From contig OU342637.1 of the NCBI GenBank assembly GCA_910589415.1, positions 33,882,162-33,946,161 of the forward strand: a DNA stretch of 64,000 bases, in the 5' to 3' direction. The stretch comes from Malachius bipustulatus. Its lineage: Eukaryota; Arthropoda; Insecta; Coleoptera; Melyridae. The notes under the pieces are model-generated. The model made no database searches, was not told the origin of the DNA, and saw only the letters and a list, made by a program, of their open reading frames with translations. The position numbers and the translations under genes were made by a program. This document shows positions 10,806 through 21,925 of the stretch, piece by piece. Numbering within the stretch: the stretch's first letter is position 1; the number at the start of each line of letters is the position of its first letter.

Positions 10806-11813
10806 ATGCAATTTACTGTAAGTGAATTTAAATAGTTTTAGAAAATATTAAAAAATCTCATATTATCTCATATAAATATATCACAGAAGGAGAGGTAATA
10901 TAATTTGGATTTTTTTTCTTGCAGTTGTTGATCTTAGCTGTCTCATTTCTTGCTGCAGCATCAGCCGGACATCATTATGAAGATTTTGTAAGTATTTTGT
11001 ATTAATTTTGTAAAAGTCTTATATTATAAGAGTTTAAAAGTGATACCAAATGATCGTCCAAATTTTTATTTTATTTTTTAAAGACCATTTTTTCTTAGTC
11101 TTAATTTGTTGGTAGAATATAACGTCAAAAGACAATTAATTTTTATATTTTTCTTGAGAAGTTCTTGAAACATAATAGCTAGAGGGCCTTTAGCCCGTGG
11201 AAAGGATGTCGATAGATGGGCATAAAAAAATGAAGTCAGTTCCGAAGGTTGGAACTAAACATCCGTGATTTCATTGGAAAAACAGAAATCAGTCAATTTT
11301 AATATGTCACCATTATACATTTATTTATATAATTTTTTTTAACATTGGTATATTTTTTTCCAGGGTCCGGCTTCTTATAAGTTCGAGTATGGTGTTGCCG
11401 ACCCTCACACCGGCGACAAGAAATCCCAATACGAGCACCGCGACGGTCACGTAGTCAAAGGAGCATACTCTCTCAAAGAAGCCGATGGTACTACCAGGCT
11501 GGTCGAGTACGTTGCTGATCCTCATAGTGGCTTCAACGCGGTGGTGAAGAAGATCGGTCATGCTCATCACCCTGCTCACTATGGGGGCGGTTATGGAGGT
11601 GTTGGGGGTGGTTATGGAGGTTTGGGAGGTGGTTACGGAGGCCTAGCCGGTGGACATGGAGGTTACGGAAGTGGATACGGTTTAGGGGGTGGATATGGAG
11701 GACACGGTTATGCAGGACTTGGATATGGCGGTTATGGTGGTGCTGCTGGACTAGGTCATGGAGGTGGTAGCTATGTGGGAGCCACTCATTGGGGATTTAA
11801 TAATCATTACTAG
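10806..11813 (+). CDS. RR-2 cuticle protein, Gly/Tyr-rich (three exons)
   Basis: Exons 10806-10817, 10925-10987 and 11364-11813, all phase 0 with GT..AG borders (gtaagt donors, ttgcag and ttccag acceptors), give a 174-residue protein. Exon 1 codes only for MQFT. The exon-1/exon-2 junction completes a signal peptide ([19 protein letters not shown]). The third exon begins with the RR-2 chitin-binding domain (residues ~29-88): [18 protein letters not shown], then [18 protein letters not shown], then [10 protein letters not shown]. Residues ~95-165 are GYGG/GGYG repeats ending in THWGFNNHY. Proteins of this type are secreted into the procuticle and bind chitin, with the glycine-rich tail giving disorder and cross-linking sites. 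A tiny first exon splitting the signal peptide is the usual structure of CPR genes. Intron 2 contains a small dispersed-repeat fragment (11180-11225). AATAAA at 11880 is a likely poly-A signal. Confidence 0.95.
11180..11225 (+). repeat. Short dispersed repeat in intron 2
   Basis: AGGGCCTTTAGCCCGTGGA followed by AGGATGTCGATAGATGGGC matches 15685-15725 (AGGGCCTTTGGCTCAAGGGA, AGGATGTCGACCGATGGGC). The second copy lies at the 3' end of a minus-strand retroelement fragment, so this is probably the tail of the same family. Confidence 0.6.
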
Positions 11814-12289
11814 AGGTAATAATGATTGTGGACAGCTATAGTACACTGGTTATTGTTTTGTATTTATTTTTTATTAATGAATAAAATAAAATTATAAATT
11901 TATTTCTGTCTTTCTTTATTGTATACTTGCCTATCTACATGATTGTCATTTTCAACCTTTTTTTTTTAATAATTATTAAAAATATCTCTGAAACATAAAA
12001 GCCAGCAGAGTTGGTTAATTTGCAAAAAATACGTATGCATAAAAGAGTGAAATGCAGGTCTCATGAGTATAAAGCACAATAAAGCACATAAAAATACGTA
12101 TACTTACAATTATTTTAGACAGATTAAAAATCTGAAAGAAAAGTTTGTTTAACTTGAGCCATATTATTGTTAAAATACCAATGCTGAAAAAGCTTTCTTG
12201 TTGAAGATTTTTAAAATAATACTAAGTGTAAAGATGTATATTCGTTTGAAATTACAAATTGCAGTCTTTAAAGGTAGTAAATGAAATCA
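11814..12289. other. 3' flank of cuticle gene 1
   Basis: AT-rich DNA. It includes a ~45-base dispersed repeat at about 12040-12085 (AAGAGTGAAATGCAGGTC, ATGAGTATAAAGCACA), found again at 57412-57450 inside the large TIR element. No gene seen. Confidence 0.5.
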
Positions 12290-12640
12290 GATCACTCACA
12301 TACAGAGTCCGGCAAAAAGTTGGAAACATCTGGAAATTTTTTTTTAATAAACTTCTCAAGTCTCAGGAAAATTTATTCCTGCTGTATAGCTTCTTCATTG
12401 TCTCAAACGTAGAACCCAATAACCAATTATCTGTTTGCGTGTAAACCACTCCACAAATTTAGCACTCCAGTAAAAAAATTGTTTTCAGGAATATTTTTTT
12501 CTGAGTTTTCAAAAATTCCGAAATTTTTTTGCATTCTTTGCAAAATTGGAAAAGAGATGACCACAAAATAACTCATCTTTCCTGTAATTTAATTAACCGT
12601 GTACCTCTCACCGTTTCCGAAATATCAATAATAGTGGACA
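12290..12640 (+). repeat. Degenerate half-copy related to FB1
   Basis: The stretch GAGATGACCACAAAATAACT, CATCTTTCCTGTAATTTAAT, ACCTCTCACCGTTTCCGAAA corresponds to the right arm of FB1 (GAGATGACCACAAAACTGCG, CATCTTTTCTCTAATTTAAT). No opposite arm is visible. Confidence 0.6.
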
Positions 12641-13970
12641 TTAAAATGTCGAATTGCCTGACTGAAATATGTGACGGAGACTTCAATGCCAGATGACTAC
12701 ACAAACCTTGTGTCTAAATCTCGTGAGGAACCGTTGCAGTGATAGGTACCTATAGGTTAACTCAACTTCAAGTCATTCGATTGCAAGGAGAAGAAGACAT
12801 CTCTCTTTGATCCTATTAATTATTATTATAGTCAAATTAGCTCAGATGTCCTCTAATGACGAAATACTAATAATTATAATACTCATCAGTCATCAGTCAT
12901 CAACCATCATTATAAGCTATACATAATATTACGTTTCAAATAAAATTTATTCGTCAAAATATAGATACGAGTAGGTATATCTTTAGCTGAATGACTTATA
13001 AACTCAATTTAATTTTCAATTATTAAAACCACGTGTATTCGATTTTCTCAGACAATTAAAAAATTCATTTTTATTTTTTTTAATCAAAAGAAAAAGATTT
13101 AACGAATTATTGCGTTTCTTTTGCCCCCAACTGAATAATGTTGATTCCCTAGGTGTTTATTTCACCACAATTTTATACATATACTTTATGATGTAATCAT
13201 TTATCTTCGATTCCGAATAATTTTCGAATCATTCAGAAATGAGGCCCAGTGGTAAGTCAAAAAACACCGATAACCATCTGAGCCTCTATTATCGATATCA
13301 CTATGCCTATTTCAAAAATATTGACCCTTAAAAACTTTTGACATGATCCATTTTTTTTTTGCAAAAAGGCCCAATTTAGATAGGTGGTAGTCTCAGCCTC
13401 TCCCCCTCAGCTACCACTATTTTGAAATTTCAAACAGCACCTCCTTTACCCCGTGATACGTCACTTCAAAGGGATATCGACCGTCATCCATCCGTTTTAA
13501 TCATTTTTCGTGTTTTAAATCCGAAAAAATTTTCAAAAATGGGCTATTTGACATGCATGTTAATAGCTATTATGAGACTTATGAGTCAATTCGATCCTCA
13601 GGATCCCTAAAAACTTGACTTTAATTCGTTTTGAACGCTGCTTTTTAGATTATCTTATATAACTTCAGTTAGAAAAAGCGTACTGAGTAGTAAGAAATAA
13701 TTTCACATTTTTACTTTCATTTGTCAAAAATTGCAAATTTCCAGGAGTCTATTCTTTTCTGTAGATGAGAATTCTGAACATCTTATCTACGGAAGATTAG
13801 ATGTTTTTGCAAATCGTTTAAACGAGATCTCAATGATTACTACAACACCTAAGTAGTATGTTTTCAAGGTGGTGATTCAATGAAAGCCCGAGTTGTATAT
13901 TATAAAGAAACGAGTAAAGAAACTATGGTTTCGAATACTCTGAGTAAAGTGTAGGTATGTAATAAAATGC
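12641..13970. other. Intergenic DNA between cuticle genes 1 and 2
   Basis: AT-rich with no convincing frame. The part at 13220-13620 (GAGGCCCAGTGGTAAGTC, CCTCTCCCCCTCAGCTACCA) has the style of a decayed repeat arm, but I cannot pair it. The genes on either side converge (3' ends facing). Confidence 0.4.
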
Positions 13971-14274
13971 GTAATTTATTGCTCTATATATTATATTTAT
14001 TAACTTCAAGCTCACATATAAAATATCAAAATTACTTAACAAACACAAAACACAACGATAAATTCAACAATAATACTGCAAATATAAATGAGTACAAGCA
14101 AGACGTAAACATAGCAAGAAATCTTTGGTAAAGTAGGAGTAAATATATAAAGCATACATGAGTTATAACATACATTCCGATTTTCGTTCATAATACAATT
14201 CCCATCGCATTTAACCACCACAAACCCAAAACTTATTCAAAATCTTCATACACAACTACACTTCCACTCAATCC

Positions 14275-14895
14275 TCAATGATGATGTCCTTCAGGTCCTT
14301 GGTAGCCCCAGTGGGTCACTCCTACGAAACTGTCTCCTCCATGTCCTCCATGTCCACCATGTCCATGACCATGTTTACCGTAATGGGCGGGATGGTGAGC
14401 ATGACCGATCCTTTTCACGACAGCGTTGAATCCCTTATGGGGCTCGGCGATGTATTCCACCACACGAAGGGTTCCATCGGCTTCCTTCAAAGTGTAGGCG
14501 CCTTTCACTACGTGGCCGTCGCGGTGCTCGTACTGGGACTTCTTGTCTCCGGTGTGAGGGTCTGCGACGCCGTATTCGAACTTGTAGTGACCCTAGTGAT
14601 TCGATAAAAAAAATTATTATGAAACAGTAGTTATAGTATTATGACACATGAATATTTTAAATAAATAAATTTATCACATTTATCACATCAATTTATGACA
14701 CTTCAAACTCGAACTGTTTGCTTATTCTAAGTCTAATACTTACGCCGTTGTCACCTTCATGGTGAGGAGTAGCGTAAGTGGCTGCTAAGAAGACTGCGAA
14801 GATGATGAACTGAAAATTATTATATTTTATTATTAATTGTTTAAATTTCACCGATTTTTTTTACATAATAGGAACAGAAAACTTACAAGTTTCAT
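14275..14895 (-). CDS. RR-2 cuticle protein, His/Gly-rich (three exons), copy A
   Basis: Exons in transcription order: 14887-14895 (MKL), 14744-14809 and 14275-14592, with gtaagt donors and ttcag/actag acceptors; 130 residues. Exon 1 plus exon 2 give a signal peptide [16 protein letters not shown]. Residues ~26-90 are the RR-2 domain: [18 protein letters not shown], then [18 protein letters not shown], then [19 protein letters not shown] short tail of GHGGHG units is followed by [11 protein letters not shown] and a terminal HHH. It is a secreted chitin-binding structural protein of the cuticle. The promoter (TATAAAAG, minus strand) is shared word for word with the paralogue at 37432-38067, which lies 23 kb away on the same strand. 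A plus-strand frame of 109 residues over exon 3 is only the antisense shadow. TTTATT at 13975-13980 is a candidate poly-A signal on the minus strand. Confidence 0.95.
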
Positions 14896-14937
14896 TTTTC
14901 TTGTTATTTCTTGGTTATTGTTTGGTTGGTAGTGAAT

Positions 14938-14980
14938 GAACTGATGCTGTCTCAAAGCTCGAAAGATCTTTTATACTACC
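14938..14980 (-). promoter_or_regulatory. Core promoter of cuticle gene copy A
   Basis: On the minus strand TATAAAAG (14968-14975) is followed about 30 bases later by ATCAGTTCATTC, an initiator of the arthropod TCAGT type. The same block occurs before copy B. Confidence 0.75.
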
Positions 14981-15680
14981 CGGTGTAGCAACTTATCGAA
15001 TAATTTATGTAATATGTAATAAACAATAGTAATGTATAAATAAAAACGGAATTCACCAGAAAATTATAAATCAATAATGAATTCGAATATTAGTTCCAGA
15101 ATAACTTTTTAATCAGATATGTGCAATGTGAGCATGCAATTGCATACTTACTTACTGCATGACTTGACTGTTAGCTTAAAACAGAAGATTTTTTCTCAAT
15201 TTTGGTTAGCATTCAAATATTTGTGTCTTAGAATTATTGTGTAAAAAATTTGCGTTGCATAGGATTTTAACGGTTGAGGTAGAACAAGGATTGCGGTGCT
15301 CAATGGCTGCAATAAAAAATGTCAACATGAGGTAAAGATAATTGTGCTCGACCACTCGAAGCAGATTATTTCAAGCATAAAATTTTGTTACTCTATGGTA
15401 AGTGGTAACCATTGATGGATCATTAATAAAATTAGCCAGATGTAATATTTAGAAACATTAGTAGTAGAGTTGTTTTATTTCTGCATCATGAATTCTCAAG
15501 AATGAAATTTAATAAGTATAAGAAAATTATTACCTAACTATCTTTTCTTCTAATTAAATATAATAAACCTTATCTCCAACAGGTAAATCACCTAGTTGTA
15601 GGAAAAATTAAAAATTATATAACTAGCTAAATTTATGGAATAACGGCGTGACTTAGATGATAATACCTGAGGTCGACGTG
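14981..15680. other. Upstream flank of copy A, no gene seen
   Basis: The first ~150 bases (TATGTAATATGTAATAAACA, AAAACGGAATTCACC, TCAATAATGAATTC) closely match the upstream flank of copy B near 38210-38300, so the duplication includes the promoter-distal region. The remainder is AT-rich and featureless. Confidence 0.6.
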
Positions 15681-15689
15681 AGCCAGCCC

Positions 15690-16620
15690 GAGGGCCTTTG
15701 GCTCAAGGGAAGGATGTCGACCGATGGGCATTATTATAATCAAAGCAAAGTCAATATCTCAAGCTTATTGAACGAGGTTCTTAAGTCATCCCCGTAAGCC
15801 AGCCCATCAACAAATCTTACAGCCCTCTGTAGGGCAAATATAGTATGGTGTGTATTAAAGGCGTGACCAGAAATTATAATTGCGTAACTTAAATGAGACA
15901 GGATAAGAGCAAAATGTGTCAGTAGTAACGAGGACGAAAATACTAAGTCCTTGACGTTCCTAAGAACAAAAATTGAGGAGTACAGCTACTCTCCCAGCCA
16001 GTTACAAGAGATTTAAATTTCAAGTCATCATCCACAATATGGAGTCCCACAAATTTCATGGTCTCATAATACTGCGACGAGTTGATATTGTCTCTGGGTT
16101 TTAATAACCATAAAATTGACGACGACTTTTCCAGTTTAAGCTGAAGTCTATTGGATGAGAACCACGACATGTTAACTACTTCTGCGGCTGCATTGCTGCA
16201 CCTGATAGCTTCATCTAATTTACTTTGAGTAGTTACGACTTAAGTGTTACATATCTGCAAAGAGGTTAACCTTAGCATCACCTACAAGTTCCAGGAGATC
16301 ATTTATGAAGATCAAAAAAAAAGAGAGGCTCAAGCAACACTCATAGGCTTTGTTCAAATCGAGAAACCTAACCAAGGTGAAGTCGCCACGTTCAAGACCA
16401 TTCAAGATCAAGTTCTAAGTTCTATTATTTGGCCATCAGTCAAGAGACCTGGTTCCTCAAAATATATCGCGAGTTGTCTATGCTTACCTTCTCAAAATTT
16501 TAGAAAACACAGGCAACAATGAAATAGGTCTGAAATTATTACAGTAACTCTGGAACCCTTCTTATGAATGAAGACAACTACAGCACGTTTCAACACTGAG
16601 GAAAAAACGCCCTCCCCAAT
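15690..16620 (-). pseudogene. Non-LTR retrotransposon RT fragment (jockey/CR1 group)
   Basis: Minus-strand pieces in several frames follow the order of an RT. An IHKKGSR block lies near 16590, then FEEPGLLTDGQII, then RFLDLNKAYEC (the FxDLxKAFDxV motif) near 16350. MSWFSSNRLQLKLEKSS follows at about 16170, then FVGLHIVDDDLKFKSLV, then SYAIIISGHAF and FALQRAVRFVDG near 15850. The catalytic YADD block is missing or unrecognisable. Many stops and shifts. The 3' side ends near the GGGCCTTTGGCTC block also seen in intron 2 of cuticle gene 1. Confidence 0.7.
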
Positions 16621-18229
16621 TTCAGTAATACCAGTGATAGATGCCAGAATAACTCAAAAATACAAATAATACAAATGGAGTAATAGTTTGTTGAAGGTTG
16701 GTTCTTATTCGTTAAACGCCCAAATTGAAAATTTTAACTTACCAAAAAGCAATGCATTTTCGGCAGGTGGGGGAAACTGATGGAACCTTTTTTGAAGTGC
16801 TTGTAAAAACCTTTATTTTTGCTTTTCTTATACATGTCCTTACCATCAAAACTAAACGAGCTATGACGAAAATAGTACTGGTCCCTATTTTTTCTGGGCT
16901 TCCAAAAAATGTGAAAACCACCCCTTAATAACCACCCCAATTGAAACAATCGTTATAACTTTACAATTCACTTTATTTATGTACTTATAATGTGATCTAG
17001 AAATTTGACCGGTTTAAAAGTGCTTTGTTTTGAAAAAAATGAACTTGAAATGAAAGAGCTTTCAAAAAATTGCCTTTTATTTGAAATATTTTGAAAACCA
17101 TTATTGGAACGCAAAATTTTCTAGAGTAAAAAACTATAGGTATTCCTTTTCTGGAAATAATCTTTTTTGTTTTTCTGTAGCACAAAACATGAACAAGATA
17201 AAATGGCCATTCAAAGTTTGCATATGTTCGTAAATAGTAACTTGTTCAAGCTCATTCAGCTCAAACCCTTTCAAAACCAAGGTTTGAAAGAAAATTACAT
17301 TTAATGGGCTTAAAGTACCTAAAAAAGCTTACAGAATGTTCCTTGAATGATTTGATAGCTTAAAAACTAAGCGAGTTATGGGTAAATAACCAAATTACAA
17401 ATTTATAATCTCATTGAAAAGAAAATTATTTGTAAGATATACAGTGAGATAACACTTTGGTGCAAAAACGAAATCAAATGTCATGAATTTTACAACTTTG
17501 TAACATAAAACTGATTTTCAAATTTAAAATATGACGTTGCAAGCGTTATCAACTCCAAAACTTTGAGAGGCAGGGGGTCCTATCCTATGAAGCCTCATTT
17601 TAAACGTATTCCAATTATCTACACAAAAATGATGTTTAGTTTAAAATTTAGACTAGTCAGCTGCCCCCCCCCCCCCTATACCCCTGAAAATTTAAAGTTG
17701 ACACCGACTGCAACGTCATCTTTGACATTTAACAATTGAGTTTTACAACAAAAAGTAGTAAAATGGATGCCATTGGATTTAGTTTTTGTACCAATTCTTC
17801 TTTGTACCAGTTCTTTCTCATTATAGAATAGGGATAGTTTTTACCACTAAAAAATAAAGAGCAACCCCCGGTATAGGGTCAACTTTGAAGTAGAAGGTAA
17901 ATAGAACCTAAATCCAAATTTTTGTGCAAACCGGTGCTGTTTGACAAAATTACACAGTATACAAAGCAAGTCTCAACTTTAGCGTTTTATAACGTTAAAA
18001 GTCTCTGGAAACTGGAAACATCTTGACTTTTCTGGAATACTTCCCAACAGATCATCCAAAGTAGCGGCTAACAGGAAAATCACCATAGCTTTATATTGAA
18101 GAACGTTATTGTAGGTACCCCAAGGCTCAGTGCTTAGCACATAATAGTGAAGTTTCAATATAGTAGGCACTAAGTTCTCGGAAGTGATCGTGACGTATAA
18201 GCGCTCAGTTGGAGCAGTCAGTGGCGGGC
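16621..18229. other. Repeat-like DNA without recognised gene
   Basis: The long stretch has the style of decayed transposon DNA (many AAATTT runs; CCACCCCTTAATAACCACCC at 16918-16937). Overlapping plus/minus frames around 16725-16950 are not protein-like. A run of 13 C residues occurs at 17664-17676. No TIR or arm pairing was found by eye. Confidence 0.4.
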
Positions 18230-18760
18230 GCAAAATATTAAAATAGGTTCAGACAATAATTAATGTTATGTGTTACCAGTGTTACACATTGTTCCATAAT
18301 ATATTGCGACCTATTACAGATCTATTGTGCCCTCTCTTCTCTGCCTCTTTGAAGGGTGTATATTATTCCCTTCATTGCAGCAGCCTATCCAACTCAGCTT
18401 CCCTTAGGAATTTCAGCATTTGAAGGGGATCAAGGCCGGGCAGAGCCCCCCCGTTGAGCTGGTGTTGGCCCAGAATACCGCTTCTTTCGCGTTCTAGTGC
18501 TTCGCAGTTGATCAATAGGTGACGAGGCGTCTCGTTTTCTTCCCTTCAGAATCTGCAAACGCCATTTTTTCTATGCCAAGTTTCCTCAGGTGTTAATTGA
18601 GCTTGCAATGACCTGTTAGAAATCCTGTTAGCATTCTGAGACTTCCGGATTTCTCTACAGCTTTTCTCTCGATGGCCTTTTCCCTGACCCTGTTGAAGAT
18701 AGCGCAGATACCGTCGTATTTTCGCCCCAATTAGACCCCTTCTTCTGGGATCGTCAATAC
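18230..18760 (-). pseudogene. 3' end of a non-LTR retrotransposon (RNase H-adjacent tail)
   Basis: Minus-strand pieces GRKYDGICAIFNRVREKAIE, RMLTGFLTGHCKLN, HLRKLGIEKMAF and ETRRLVTY match the end of I-superfamily elements, where a LTGHxxLxxHLxKMGI block is followed by a Cys-rich xCRFCxxExET segment. Here the Cys residues are lost and stops are present. Confidence 0.65.
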
Positions 18761-18775
18761 CTCCTGGTTGGCCCG

Positions 18776-19016
18776 GGAGTGAGAGGGCTAGCTTACCAGG
18801 TTTCCTAGGATTCCCGGTTGCTGGTCCGGATGTTGTCTCCGGTTCGAGGTGGTGGATGTTGTCTTGATGTCTTGAGTTCGAGGTGGTCTAGAGCACAAGG
18901 ACTGTTTAGATTGCCGACTGTCTTGACGGGTGACAAGCCCCGCTCGGTCAGCAGTCTGTTTTGCGGCGATGCCCCGCGATTTCTTGTTTTTTTTTTTTTG
19001 TTTTCTTACCATGGTT
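18776..19016 (-). pseudogene. Basic N-terminal (ORF1-like) fragment, probably of a non-LTR element
   Basis: A 74-residue frame beginning MVRKQKKKNKKSRG and rich in Lys/Arg/Gln/Ser runs immediately before the RT-tail fragment in the same orientation. It may be the start of ORF1 of the same element joined to its 3' end by a large internal deletion. There are no recognisable domains. The element origin is inferred from position only. Confidence 0.35.
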
Positions 19017-19525
19017 GATCACACAAGTAGCTATGGAAGGGTCTTCCACCTATGCAGAGCCCCGCATGCAAAGGTGAGGGGATTGATACAATGGGTTTAC
19101 CATGGTTTTCGCTGACGTTTTATTTTTATAAGAAAAAGTTGAAAAGTCACAAAAAAAAAATGAAAAGATGAATATGATGATATAAAGGAATAATTTTTGT
19201 GCAATTTCGAAATTTTTTAAAACTCAGAAATGCTCAGTTCAACAAATAATAAAAAAAATTCTAGAGGTTTCACAATGGGTAGATGGCTGAAAAATTAAAT
19301 ATCGAACCACTTTTTCCTGTGACATTTTCGAAAATTTTGTAAACTAATGCCATATTTTGTAATTTTTTGACAAAAAATGTCAAATTTTACTGTTGTTAAA
19401 GACACGTGACAGGTGGTGACCGTGTCATTTTTAAAGCACAAACTATTAGCAAAATAAACATTTTCATAAATTGAAAAGGAAAATGTTTCCCCATATTATG
19501 CATACTTTATGTGTGACGCTCTATG
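19017..19525. other. Repeat-like stretch
   Basis: AT-rich with the style of decayed foldback arms, but no pairing found. No gene. Confidence 0.35.
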
Positions 19526-20392
19526 TACAGGGTGAGGCGCGAGAAACTTAGGGCATTTTTATATGGAGAAGTGTTGGGAGTAGAAGTCTAAGAGTTTGTA
19601 CATTTATGATTTCAATTTTGACGAGCTAAACTTAAATATTTACAACCCCTCACCATTTCCGGTTATACCGGAAGTTGCAATCAACTTTCTTATTTTAAAT
19701 GGGACACCTGTATATTATTGCATTTTCAAATTACCTGGAAAAAAGTAATAAAAATGATGTTAACAGTTCAAATTTGTAACGACCAATTAATGAGTTATAA
19801 ACAAATGAAAATTGCAATTTTCCATTTTCAAAGCAGCTTAGCTTGAAAACGGGTGAAGATATCGGAAAACGGCTTACATGTCCCTATCCTAACTTTTTAT
19901 ACATATACTAAGCTAGAGTACCTACAAAAAAAAAATATTTTTTATAATTTTTTTTTTTAAATCGCTGATTTTTCATCACTTTGTATACAAATTTCATCAG
20001 CACCATAAGATACTACGTGAAAAGTTAAGATAGGGACATGTAAGCCGTTTTCATCTATCTTGACCCGTTTTCGACCTAAGCTGCTTTGAAAATGGAAAAT
20101 TGCGATTTTCATTTGTTTATAACTCATAAACCACTCGTTCTAATTTTGAACTACAAACACCATTTTTATTACATTTTTTCAGGCAATCAGAAAATGCAAT
20201 AATATACAGGGTGTCCCATTTAAAATAAGAAAGTTGATGGCAACTTCCGGTATAACCAGAAATGGTGATGGGTTGTAAATATTTTAGTCCAGCTCGTCAA
20301 AATCGAAATTATACACATACAAATTTTTAGACTTCTACTCCCAGGACTTCTCCATATAAAAATGCCCTAAGGTTTTCGCGCCTCACCCTGTA
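19526..20392. mobile_element. Foldback element FB3 (two-layer arms)
   Basis: Outer ends are TACAGGGTGAGGCGCGAG and CGCGCCTCACCCTGTA. The arms run about 19526-19915 and 20005-20392. Inside each arm, about 180 bases in, is a second terminus-like word (GGGACACCTGTATATTATTG and its partner CAATAATATACAGGGTGTCC). The innermost part (AACGGCTTACATGTCCCTAT and its complement) is shared with FB6. TA flanks the outer CAGGGTG. No coding sequence. The shared core with different outer arms suggests one foldback grew by gaining outer arms. Confidence 0.85.
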
Positions 20393-21925
20393 TATCTATT
20401 ACGATTTAAGAATGGGGAAGAATTTGGACAGGAGATCAGCAACATGCATCCTCTACTATTTTGCTGATGATCCTACCATTGTTATTGTGAAGAAATTATG
20501 AGATCTGATGAAGCAGTATACGAATTTCCATAACAATGTTTGCAAGAGTACGTTAATTACTGCATATTCCTAGAAGATTCGAAAATACTTTATCTTCTCG
20601 TTACTTACGTTCTCGATACGTATTTATTATGGTATCAAATGGAAGAGTAGTTCACCTCTTCATTATCGATGCGATTTGCATAGATTAGAAAGGTGTAGTG
20701 CAGTTTTTTGTGACATCCAGAATATCATCATACATAGTCGTTGGAATAACATATGGAAGGTAAATGGATTGAATCGTTAATAACATGGCGCGAAGATTAA
20801 TTCATTTCTCTAGCAATGGAACATTTTTTCTTTTCGACTATTGAATAAAACATTCATTATCCTGTTAATTTCAGTTTATATAAACGCACATTCACGGGTA
20901 GAAGTCAGTTGCAACTAAAGATGTGAAATAATAAATGAAACATCACGATTCAGGGTCAATCATAACTAGACAGATTCAAGAAATCACAGCGTGCCGATAT
21001 CAACAATGTATAACAATATCACGTTCATAGAACTCGAATAATCGAACGAAAAAATACATAGCATGATAATGATACGAACACCTTCGAGCACGAAACGAAG
21101 TAGAACGATCGCACTCCATTGGGATCGTATCTTAACTTAGTGTCATCTATTTTATCAACTGCGCACGCATTTTAGCTGCGAGCAGACAGCCCAGCAACTA
21201 GAAGCGAGTCTGGAGTGAGCCGGCATGGAACGAACACAACGCCTTGCACTCATTACCAATAAGACTTGGCGTCAAAAATTATAATTAGTCGGACGCGTCC
21301 TAACTTTTTCATGGAATCACCTTACTTTTTTGCCGTTTGACGCACTGTTTCCATGATACTTCACAATGTACGATATCGTATATGGTAAAATAATAAAAAA
21401 ATCAATGCTAGTGAGTATGAGTCAATCAATCAATTTTACGAAGAAATTTATGAACATCCTGTATCTCTAAAACCAAAGCTCCAGCGACTCATGTCTACAG
21501 GAAATTTTCCACCTATTTTTGCCTTTTAATTAAAAATTATTCGCCTATTTCCTACATGCCCTTCAAGTTAAAAAAAACTTTATACTTCAAAGATTTTGAG
21601 GAATAATTTTAAACACCTTCTTCAGCTTTCACCTGCCAAAGCCACGATGATCCAAACTTCATAGTCGCCGCATTGTTCCTACCTGTGTTGGGGACATACG
21701 CATAGAAACTTTCAGCTTTTATAAAATAACGAAGATCTGTGAGTCGCGGGCTCGTCTATTAAATTTACTAAGAACTGTTTTCTGAAAAAGGGATAAAATA
21801 ATGATTTGACAGACATTGATAGGATCTTGAAAAGGAAGACAGGAACACTAAGGCTTTAGGCTATTAAATCGTTATCAAAAGCAAATTGCGATTCTGAACA
21901 TTCCTTGTGGGTATCCCAGAATAAA
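20393..21925. other. Intergenic DNA, moderately complex
   Basis: Less AT-rich than most of the window, especially 20900-21320. There are no protein-like frames and no clear repeat. Candidate for non-coding regulatory sequence only because it lacks the repeat style of its neighbours. Confidence 0.35.

Noticed and set aside
14278..14607. Plus-strand frame over cuticle gene copy A (also 37435-37740 over copy B, and minus-strand frames over genes 1 and 4)
   Set aside because: Antisense shadows of the RR-2 coding exons, which keep long open frames because of biased codon composition.
17664..17676. Run of 13 C as a biological signal
   Set aside because: A simple homopolymer inside decayed repeat DNA; could also be a sequencing-length error.
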